Shown piece by piece: positions 23,001 through 35,000 of a stretch of 64,000 nucleotides of DNA (position 1 is its first letter; each line of letters opens with the position of its first letter). The translations under genes and the position numbers were made by a program. The notes below the pieces were generated by a model. That model was given only the letters and a program-made list of their open reading frames with translations, made no database searches and was not told the origin of the DNA. Source of the DNA: Nageia nagi (lineage: Eukaryota; Pinophyta); the NCBI GenBank assembly GCA_050084985.1, contig JBITNC010000001.1, positions 163,990,001 through 164,054,000 on the forward strand, in the 5' to 3' direction.

Positions 23001-26000
23001 CACATGTACATGCATGTGTGTTAAGTTCTATAATTTATCTTTTCATTTGTCTTGGGTCTGGAAAACAAAGATTATAATACACAATAGGCAAAACTCATAA
23101 AACCAACATATAAACAAGATACAACCCAATATCTATTGGATTTTACTGTCTAATTATATGATTGAAGATAGGTTCAACACATCTAACTGCATATTATCTT
23201 AAGGATTCGACCTCTCCTAAGCAACAGACTTGCATCAAATCTTAGTTGTTTACAGGATTGTTCCCTGCTACCTAGAGAGAAAAAGTTAATCAAAACACAT
23301 CTGTGTATACAATTGTTCCCCTCTCTCTAGATAGGAAGAATAATAAGTACATACCTCTCAATCAAGGTTGTCACGGATTGGGGGACGGGGAAACAAGGGG
23401 ACGAGTCCCTAGGGACGGTAGGGGACGGTGACCTGATTTTAGGAAATGTGAGGGGGACGGAAAGTATATATAGACTAAAAAATCCCCAAAATGTTCAAAT
23501 TTAAGAAAAGTAGATATTAGATGTAGTTTCAATGTTTCATTCATCATTACCATTCATGGTTTATCTAGGAACCAATTTAAATTTGTAACATACTTTGAAA
23601 ATGAAAATCTGCAACTACCAACAAGTAACATGTAACATGATTATAAAATGAAAATCAGAAATCTGAATCATAAATGATAAATCATAAAATGATAAATGAG
23701 AATGAGCCATAAATATAGTCTAATAATCATAGTCAATAATCATAATGCCATTAAGTTTAAATATGCTAAGGCCCAAAAACATAGTCTTTGATATGAATAT
23801 GTCAAATAAGTCAAAAATGACAAATAAGTGTAAATGACAAAATGATTGCAATGTGAATATAAAGGCATGTTTTTAGGGTTGGAAACCCTTGTGGGACCCA
23901 TCCCCCTAAGGTTTATGAAAAAAAATTTAAAAAAAAGTAGAGGATTTTTTTTTTAGTGTGCAAGAGGGGGGACGGGTAGGGGAGATTTTTTTTTTAGTGT
24001 GCAAGAGGGGGGGACGGGAAGGGGAGATTTTTTTTTTAGTGTGCAAGAGGGGGGCCGTCCCCAACCGTCCCATTTTCAAGATTTTAAAAGGAAACGTCCC
24101 CAGGGTTTGTGAAATCATCTCGGGGACGTCGCCTTCGTTTGCCCCAAAAAGGGGATGACGGGGAAACGTCCCTTGAGGCATCCCCTAGTCTCATGGACGT
24201 GAGGGAAGGGGAAACAGGAAAAAAGGGGAGGGGGACGCGTCCCTTGATAATGTTGCTCTCAATATAAGATTGAACTCTTATCCTATCTAGTTTCCTCTAA
24301 TTAAAATGCTTAGTTGGTTTATACAGATTCTTGCAAATTCTTTTCTACTTGGAACAAGTCCACAAGCTGTACTATTCACAGCATTTGGGCCTGCTTGATT
24401 CATGTTCACCCATGGTTATATAAATTTAGAACTTCATGAATACGTCAAATTTTTTCTTTAGAAAATATACCAACATCTTCCTAGGAAAATGATCAACAAG
24501 AATTGAAAAATATTGTGGTTTGATAAATGTGTTTGTTTTCATGGGTATGCACATCATGAAGGAATTAAAATTCAAAACAAATATTTTCCAAGTTGGTAAT
24601 GTCTTGTGTTATACTTGGCATTCTGTCATATGCTTAGTTAATATGGTATTACTTATTGTAGAATAACTGTAAGGGTGTATGCCTTTTAAAGAAGGTATAT
24701 CTTCTGTTAAGACAAATTTATATGCCTTTTCTGATACACATCATGAGGATTAAAATTTGGTCATCATATTAGGAGTTAGGACATGATTGTTACTTTTCCT
24801 TTTTCTGATGTATTGGAAGCAATATTTATTATTTTATTTTGGGAGATAAATTTCTGGTGGAATTCACAAGGAGCCCTTGTGAGGGTGAAAAATGATGATG
24901 TTCCTTATTTTGGTTCATTTAATGGGGAAGATATGATGGCAAGAACCTCAAGCAAGAGATTAGTGAGTCCAGTTCCCCAAAAGGCTCTAGTAATGTATGT
25001 TGAGAAGTGCTGGCCATATTGGTTTATTTCTTATCTATCATGAATGATGGTTACCTTAATTATACCGATGAAAGGTACAGTAGTAACCTACCTATCACAT
25101 ATTGCTTGCTAGTTATGCAACGATAGTTTCTTGTTTAGATACAAATGTATAGAACAGTAAGAGTTGTTTACTAACACAGTCACCAGAAGTAGAAACACCA
25201 CTGATATGCTGTCAATGATAACAGGAAATTCCAAATTCATTTATGCCACGAGAATGAAGCGTTTTTAAGATATATCCTAAACATACCAAATTAGCAATTC
25301 ATATATCATTACTTAGAGTAGATAAGAGTCACAGATGTAACAATTAGCGAGGACATCCTTTTGATGTGGTATGAAGGTAACTTCTATAAGATATATGCAA
25401 AAACTTATTACTTAAATTTTGTCCATTATCTCCTTGGGGATTCACACCATTATATTTTGTTATTGTTATTCTAAATGCATAATATCTTTTTATATGGAAA
25501 TATAATTTGGTTCGATATTTCCTGACAAAGATCCTCAATTGTGTGAATTAGGGTCGAATTGCTGCGACAGGCACGAGGGATAGCACTTTAGAGCTCCTTA
25601 TAGGTGATAATGGCTGGGTAGAACACAGAGAAAATGGAATGCAATATTGTTTTGATGCGACAAAGTGTATGTTTTCCTCTGGAAACATATCTGAGAAACT
25701 TCGAATGGCTAAGTTGGATTGCAGAAATGAAATAGTGGTGGACTTGTTTGCTGGAATTGGATATTTTGTTCTACCACTCCTTGTAAAGTATGGTAACATT
25801 CTTTTCATTTTTTTGTGTTAATTTTCTATTCATGTGATAACACCTAGCTTAAGAAAAAAACATAGTTGAATTATATCAAGATACTTCAAATGTTGGCCAT
25901 GGTAATTCTTGAAGCATATCTACTCCAATTTTGTTACAAGTTATGGTAAGAACTATAGTTTAAAGATAGAGATGTGGTGTAATCAAGTTAAATTTTTTAT

Positions 26001-29000
26001 GGTTAAGGGAATGGTAACCACTAAAGGTGATCTGAAAATTAAAATATTAAAGTATAATCCAAATATTGAGAAAAGGAGGCATTGCAAATTGAATAGCTAC
26101 TTCATAGGATGTGGAATAAGCAAGGCACAAGCTATTCAGCCTAGCTTGCAGAAACTTTGTTTTCTTTTTTCTTTGCTGTTGTCAACGTTTGTATCTTTTC
26201 CTTCAACTTCATATATGTGCTTTAATGTCTTTTCTGCTCATAGAAGTATTTGCATGTTTTGTAGCTACCAATGGCTTGAGCCTTTTAGTCGGTTTGGTGT
26301 CAAAGGGCCTCCATTTTTGTATGCATAGTTTTAATGTCTTCCTGGTCATGTGTTTAATATAATTTTTCTATTATGACAGGGCAGGTGCAAAACTTGTATA
26401 TGCTTGTGAGTGGAATCCTAGTGCACTGTCTGCTCTTAGGCACAATGTATCTGTAAATGGTGTAGAAGATCGTTGCATTATTTTGGAAGGGGACAACCGT
26501 ATAAGAGCTCCTGTGGTAAGTACCGTCGACTTATGTGGTATATAATTACAGTTTGAGCTATGCTATGTGAATTTTGATATCAGATTTAATCTTCTGTTAT
26601 GCTAAAAGTGACACCAGTTTCGGAAATATTCTACACTTAGGGTGGGTCATACTTTCCATTACATAGGCAGCACGGATGCAAAAACTACCAAAGGATTTTG
26701 AAGATAGATTGCTTTCCTTCTATTTGATTGCAACTTTACTTAGTAACAAACGTGCTAGAATTCAGATATGACTACCCAAAGTTTCTTATGCATCTATATC
26801 ATTGATAGTTCCATATGGATCTTTTAAGACATGCACAATTTAAATTTTTCTACATATCATGCAAAACAACTGAAACATTGGAAAGCTGTTTCAAGTGAAA
26901 TTTTACCACAAACCAGCTGAAGGATACCTTCTGTGGGCACTAGTTGACATTCTTGATTTGGAGATTATTCTATCAATATGCATAACAACAGATGGTATAA
27001 AGCAAGTTTTATGCAAAATATGATTCCTTATGGTAGAATTAAAATAATAACAGGAAATTTGTATCAATAAAATACCGTTTACAATGATAAAGCAGCATGA
27101 TTCCTTATGTTAGAATTAAAATAATAACAGGAAATTTGTATCAATAAAATACCATTGACATCGATAAAGCAGCAGGCAGCAGATAAATGTGACTGCAGTG
27201 ACAAGAAAGTACAGTGGAGCAGTGAAGTACACAGCCTTCTATACATTACAGATGGGAATGGATATATTCTATTGATTCCAAAACATCCAATGTTCTATAT
27301 TTGAAATAATGTGCGTGTTGAATTCACTTTTCAGCCTTAATTCATATTTATTTTCTATAGTGCTGATCTACTGTCCAAATAACGGTTTTCTGTGCCCATA
27401 ATATTATATTAGATATCAAATGGTTAACTGTTGTCAATGGGGAAGTGGGCAACATGTGGTTGTTTGTAGGGGCCAAATACATAACTTGTGGGTTCGTGAT
27501 TCACTCTTCCTTTTTTGGAAAACCATTATTTAAACTCCATTCAACTACCTATGCTTTTGTGAGCAGTTTAGTACGAGTATACCATGGGGAGGATGGTAGG
27601 AATCAAACAAGGACCTCCACCATGGAAATCACCTGTTCTGCCAATCCACCTCCCATAGGCAGGCTGGGTTCACTATTCCCTAATCTATTAAGATAAGATA
27701 GTATGAGCAAGGCATTAGTATCATGGTGGCGACATTTGTAGAAGAAATTGGAAGACATTATTTTTTGTTATTGTGTTTGGATCAAGTCTCGTGATTAGAA
27801 CTTGGAATGATTCTATCTTGTGGCATTTACCTAATTCGATGGATTTATATTGAAATTTAACAAATATAAAACATTCTATATTAAATATATGAGAATGCTA
27901 TATAAATTACATAATGGTATTAAGAGCTGTCCTTCGGAACAAGAAGGCTTGGATTAGAGATACCCCTCCCCTAGGCTGGTCCAAAAAATGGCCAATCTCA
28001 GCATGATGCCAGGCTCTAAGTCTGCAGTCTAACTTATCAATTGCTGTATAGAATTGTGGAGGATCTCTCTTCTTTTCCACAGGTTCAATAGATAATGTGA
28101 TTCAGGATGGAAATATTGTTTTCTTCATAGAAACACTCGAGACTAACACACAAAACCACTCCCCTTTTATACAAGCTACTCATGGCCACCAGTACACAAA
28201 CCCAAGACTCAACATGGTATTAAGGGCTCATGAGGTGTTGCCTGTTTATTTCAAGACCATCTTGCTTCATCTATTCATTTGGAATGCTCATATTCCCATG
28301 CCAGATTTATGTGGATTTCCTTGGACAGAAATCCACCTCTCACTAGGCTCTACATAGCAGTGTGCTAGGCCCCCCCAGCCTACTCACTGCATGCTATGTC
28401 ATCTGCTGGACCACTTAGATCTTTTCTCAGAAATTTCCAAATTCTCCTCTCTTGGGGATGTCCTACTAGTAGGTGACTTCAATGCTCGTACAGGAACAAT
28501 CCAATGCTCTATATATTACATCTCTTTGGATCGACTACAATTAAAGGAGTTGGATCATCATAGTTTGGCACGTTGCTTAGTTGATGCAAACATCACTATT
28601 GTTGGGAAGGATTTCTTTCTTGTGGCAATCTCTGAATCACTGTAGGCATGAGCTTCCCAACATCTTAGTCGGGAAAGCATTACCGATTCCCCATTTGAAA
28701 AGGGCTGTCTGCCTCCAAGGCTCTTGTCGAAACTCCTACTCAACACTCTAACATCTGTAGGTAATCTTCAAAGCAAAATCCAATGCTTGTACAAATGTCT
28801 CTGCATAGTGATATCTTACTCATATAGTATCTCTCTTTAGAATTAGTCTGAGTGGAATGTTTAGAGCATAGAATAAAAAAATGTTGTTTAAACATAAAAA
28901 AAGCTGTTTTTTTCTTAGCAAAAATTGACCATTTAAACGGGCAAAAAATGTTGATAACAAGTTGAAAACGTGGCTGTATTTGCCGTACTTACCGTATTTA

Positions 29001-32000
29001 ATGTTTAAATGGCCAAAAAACACAAAAAAAATGAAAACCTTGCCGTATCTGTTGCACCCTCCATACTTGCCATATTTTACCTTTTTTTCCCCTTTTTTGT
29101 ATGTTTTTTCCCCAAATTTGGCATTTTTTTGTTATGAGCTTTTTCCCTTTTTTCCGTTTTTTAATCATTTTTTCGGCATTTTTTTTCGTATTCACGAATT
29201 TTAAAATCCGTGAATTTTTTCCGTATTCACCTTACTTTGACCATTTTTTTTGTCGTTTTTACATATTTGGCCTTGGATTGTATTTTCAAAAAACCGTTTT
29301 TTATTCTATAGTTTAGAGATGGTAATTGTTAACCAACATGTTTTTATATAGAGTTTGTTCGTATATTTAGTTTTTGAAAGCATAAAGGCAATACTGTAAA
29401 TGAGAGACTACACTTGTGAGATAGAAACAAATACTTGGTTAAATACCAAATTGTTCACCACAACAAAGCATTGTCTAAGAGTTCGTCCTTTTCGGATTAG
29501 TTAAGGTAATTTCATCCAATTCATCCAACTTTGCAAACAAACAACTATTGTCCAAGTTGTTTCAAAGAGGAGCAGGAAGTGCAGCTGATTGCGAACAATA
29601 AAATGGATGGGGTGGAAGAACGTGAGAAGAACTTAGAGTTTGGATGAAATTCTTAGTTTAATATCATAAAAATAGGAAATAGATTCAAAATACCTCATCT
29701 AACATGCGTATTATGAATTAAGCAACTACCCAAGACTAGTTTCAAACACTTTATAAAGGTAATGCAATGATATTTTCCCTAAAACTCGTGAGTTTTCAAA
29801 GAAAAGATGCAAAAGTGTTAAATCAATGAAGAGAATCCTTAAGGTTCAATTCACAACACCACAAATGGATAATCAAGTTCGATCTTTGCCTTAACCACTT
29901 TGTATATAGCTTATAAAAGAGTTATGCAAAAATACATCAATTTGCTCCTCTTTTACAAAAGTTTCACTTTCTCTTACAAAACGAGCTCTGGTGATAATGA
30001 GACCCCATAGGGTTTATTTATAGACTTGTTCAAAGATTTTCAAAAAAAGATAAAATGCTAATTTGAATGTTAAATTGAGATTACAACTTTGCTTAGTGGG
30101 AGAAAAACACTCATCCCATTAAATATGCTTGAAAACAAATTATTTACATAAATTGATGCCCTTTCGCATGGATCTTGAGGTGTTTTGCATCAATTTGGCA
30201 AAATTTAAAGCTTTAAATCATCATTATGGATTTGTTCGTGAGTCTTTTGAGCTCCTTCTTTCTTTCAATCTGGATTCGCCCTTCATGTGATCATTCTGGC
30301 AATTTTTCAAGTAATTCTAAGAAGATTTTCCGAAAAAGTGGATTCTTTGGTCTATTTTTTCGGAAAATGGAGAGGGGATCGATTTTGGGAAATTTTTAAA
30401 ATGTGATTTTGAGGCCATGGATGGGTGGAGGATGGATTCATCAGATATTTGCCAAGTTTTGAGAGGATTTGAAGTTTATAGGTGTAAAAAATAATGGATT
30501 TGGTTATTTTCTTCTTGAGGGGGTATTTTGGAGCTTTTTGCTTGTATTTTGGAGATGAACAGCCATGACCTCTCTTCCAACTGTTCATGGTGGAGGCAAA
30601 TGGTTTGAGCTTTTTCAAAATAGAAAATCTAGAAAACATGCGCCTAGCCTCCTTGTATTTATTTTTGCTCCTTTTTGTGAATTTCAAAGACCAATATGCT
30701 TAGTTTTTCATTCTTCACTCAACCATGTCTTCAAATTTTGATTTTGAAAAATGACCAAAATGACCCTTTACACACTTGGTGGAACAAGTGGTTCAAGCTA
30801 TTTCAAAATAGAAAATCTAGAAAACATGCGCCTAGGTGGGAGAGGTAGCAAATTTGATTAGTTTGGCTTTTCCTTTGGCTAAGATGATTAAAATTATATT
30901 GTGCTCATGCTTATAATTTCAAATTTCATTTTTGAAAAATACCATTTTGCATGCTAGATAAGGTTTTCTCACTCCAAAGTGGGTGTTTTTGCATGCTAGA
31001 TAAGGGTAAAGATGGAAAACATGTGCCTAGTCCCTATGCGCACAAATTTGCTCTTTTTTAAAATTTCAAAAGCCAAAGTGTTTGTTTCTTTATGTTGCAC
31101 ATGATCATGTTTTCAAAATGTGTTTTTGATTTTTGGTCAAAATGACCCTTTTCACACTTGGTAGAACAAGTGGTTCAAGTTTTTATAAAAGAGAAAAGAT
31201 GGAAAACATGCGCCCAGTCTTCCTTGCTTATTTTTTGGTTCTTTTTTCAAAATTTCAAAGGCCAAATACATTGTTTTTCCATGGTGCTCATGCTCATGCC
31301 TTCAAAATTCAAATCAAAATTTTGACAAATTTTGGTGCATTCCTCCCTTTGGCGCTGTTTTTCTCTTTTTTTTTCTCACATTTCCATGGCCTAGGGATAT
31401 GCTTTTATGATTTGGAGGGGTTAGATTTTTCCAATTTCAGTGTTTCAAAGACCAAATTGGTGTAGAATTGAATTATCCACCTCATCAAGCCATAAAATTG
31501 CAATTTTAAACAAGTTTTGACCCTTCTTTGGCTAGCTGCAGCTTTTCTCTTTTTGCTTGGATGTAAAAAATAGAAAACTTGGAAAACATGTGCCTAGGGA
31601 TGGAGGATGAGGTTTTGATCTAATTGGGTTGCTTCCTTGAGCAAAAATGCATGATTTTGCAAGCTCCACAATACCCATGGCTCACAATCTTGATCAAAAT
31701 TTTGACTTTTTCCACGTACCTAGGCATGCTAGACGCACATTTTCCAATTTTGAGGAGAAAATATAGAAAATCAGCACCTAGGTTGAAGAAGGGCCATTTT
31801 GTTGCAATTTGATTGATGTCAAGAGCAAAGATGCTTTAAATTTGATTTCCAACAATACCCATATGCCACATTTTTTATTTTTAAACTTGCAAATTCCAAG
31901 ATTTTGTGTACATAGCCTCCCTAGGTGCACATTTTTTCTCTTTGGATGAGAAAATATGGAAAACCTACGCCTAGAAATTCCAAGTCTAAACTTTGTTCAT

Positions 32001-35000
32001 TTTTCGAGTTCCTCTTGAAGGTATTCTCACTTTTTCCATCTAGGCTTGTGTGAAAACTCTATGTTTTTCATGTAAGCACCATTTCATCCCTCTAGAAGAC
32101 ATTAAAATCTCAAATTCTTCATTTGGTCCCCTAGGGAGGATCTTCGGCTGATTTTGAGAAGTTCTAAGCCTAAAAGTACCTCTTTTTAAATTGCCTATGA
32201 CCTCATGCTATAGAGCCTTGAATTCACCATGAAATCCCATCTCATATCTTTATTAAGTGCATCCCATCATCTTTTGACCATTCCCAAGAGCAAAGGTACT
32301 TGATTTTCCATTTTGCACTTGGCTAACCTTCAAAACTGTTCACTGGTTTAGAAACGCCATTCTCTGGAGTTAGGAGTTCTGAAAGCTCCAACATGGATAG
32401 TATGGCTCATTGAACTGTCTCATAGCATCCTATGAATAGCTTGTGTGCACCATCTTTAATAGTACCAGCTGTTTCAAAGCACTCGTTATCAATCCTTTGT
32501 CATCTAGGTCGATCCCCTTCATTGTCTTGCTCAGAAAGTAGGTCTCCAGATTTGCAAAAATAGGGTCCCCAAAATCTTGTATGTTGGAGTGTGTTGTGCA
32601 GGCACAACAACTATCATACCATATGGAAAACATTTGATCAACCTTGGTGATTCCCATGATTTAATCATTCTAAATCGTATCATGCAATTCCTTCACTCCG
32701 TTGACTTTACATGTTTTCCTCATGCTAGTGGAGCTAGTGTAGTCGATTATGTGATGGCCAATCTATCGTTTTCCTTATCCACTTCTGACATGTCTATCTC
32801 TACCACTCCCCCTTTAGCCGATCATACCCTCATTACCTTTAATCTCCTATTTGTCCCCAATCTTGATCTCTTCTTTCAACACCGCCCCAAAAAACTATTA
32901 CTTGCATCCACTTTGACCACGCTTATGATGAGGCCTACACTGACAAACTTAACTATCTCACCAACATCCACAATGTTTGAAACCCCATAGAGAAAGCCAA
33001 TTAATTTTCAAAAGCTTTATGGTTGGTAGTTGTTGAATCCTTTCCCCATACCACCAACTCCTTTCATCAACCTTGTGGCCGCTATTCTTGCTGTTGGAGT
33101 TTGAGTCGACCAAGACCAAAACAATTCTCATTGTTAAAAAACGTAGTCCCCCAAGCGTTTCTACTGCTAAATGCAACTGCATTTCTATCCCTACCATGTT
33201 TCGTATGAAATGTGATCGCATTTCTGTCCCTACCGCGTTTCTGGGTAGTTACGGGCATTTATGATTAATTGAACGGTTTTTCTTACTTCCACTCTGATTT
33301 TGCTTTTGTTACTTTAGGCCATTTCTAGCATGATTTGATAGGGTTTTTGTAATAGTCGTTAGCATTTACTTCTTGGCATTGTAACTTCCATGTGAGCTTA
33401 GTTTCAGTTACTCCATAGCTCTATAAATTTGTACTTTGGTTCTTCAATGAAATAGATTGCTTTGCATCAATTGTCTCATTGTGGTATCAAAACTTGTAGA
33501 TTCTGTAATTGTAGAAGTGAATCTTATGTTGTATTTTCTCCCAGTATTACTTTCCTTCCTAGCTTAGTCAAATTATAAAGAGAGATACATATATAGAAAG
33601 AGAAGAAATATTTTTACTTCAGAATTAAAAGGTTTTTTTAATTGCTTCATAGAATTGTTTCAGCCAAAGAGAGAAATATTTTAGCTTAGAGTTAAGGTTT
33701 TTTAATTGCTTCATCGATTATAGGAAGGTTCTGAAGAATTGTTTCTGTCCAATTGTTTTTTCCACTAATCAATATTTTTCAGTTTTGTTGGTTAATTTTA
33801 AAAGACAAAATTGATAGGTCTTCTCATGTAAAATTGAAACACCTCTTACCTAATACTTTGGTTGATTTCACTGACTATACCTTTCTGCCTATACACAAGG
33901 AATTCATGCATAGTATAAATGCTGAAGGTTAATGTAATTTCATATTTAGTTGCAGTAATTATCATTTGATTTTTTCTTAGCTTCCTTTTATGAATGTCTT
34001 TAGTATTCTTCCTTTGAATATGATAAATCTTCTCAAGTAATTCTCCTAAGTTTTCATTTTATGAAGTGATTAACCTCTATGTTGGGCATGACTCAATTAG
34101 GAGGAAAAATTGAGTCCATGATAATTATACAGAAATTTGATGGTCACTCTATTTTTTAGAATTCAAAGTATGTCATTTTGTTCTTTATTTGGGACATATC
34201 TACTTGTTTTCTTGTATGACTATGTAGTGGTTGTATTGTGCAGGGTATTGCACATAGGGTGTGTCTTGGCCTTTTACCAAGTAGCGAGCTCAGTTGGCGC
34301 AGCGCTGTTAGAGCTTTGAGGTGATTCAAGATAAATTTGCTTTTCCTTTTCCATTTTGTTGAATTCTTTTTTTTTTTTTAAATCTTGTTTCTGACATTAC
34401 ATTGATCATTTCATATTGCTTAAAGCAAATCATAATTTTCAAAATGAGGTGTCATCACAAACATAGTGTTTTAAAGACAATGATATCCTTGTGAGTCGAC
34501 TATGTTCTTAATAACCTTTTATTTACATTTGCCATTTCTGGGGCAAATTTTCTAAAAATCTCAGATAGAGAAAAGCTAGAAATAATTGCAAAGGGCTAAA
34601 TTAATAGACAAAATAATTAGATTCTTGGACTGAAGGATCAAAACAAAAAATTTCAGCACAAGTTGGAAGTTCCATGAAAGATTGTAAAACTCAATTGAAG
34701 TCTGCCCATAAGATCTTTTCCAGAAAAGATGTCTTGAGATAATTGATCGAATTTAATGTAACATTCCTTGTGTTACTGATGTGAGACCATCCAGGTTAGT
34801 AAAAATTAGGTCAATTTATTTTTGAGTCACCAACCTACAACAATGAAACAAGTCAATACTACTCATGCAACATTACATGAACATATAACATTTAACCATT
34901 CAAGCTCAATATAACATAAACAAGACATCTATGTATATCATAACCACATTATCATTGCATAGTGCATTTATAAAGAAACTGAGCATACATACCTTGTGTA

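Noticed and set aside
25788-25797. Alternative donor GTAACA at 25793 for TYW2 exon 2
   Set aside because: It leaves the next exon out of frame; the donor at 25788 restores frame and the conserved LLVKAGAKLVYACEWN.
27445-27696. 83-codon + strand ORF
   Set aside because: It overlaps the SINE candidate on the other strand and has no protein resemblance.
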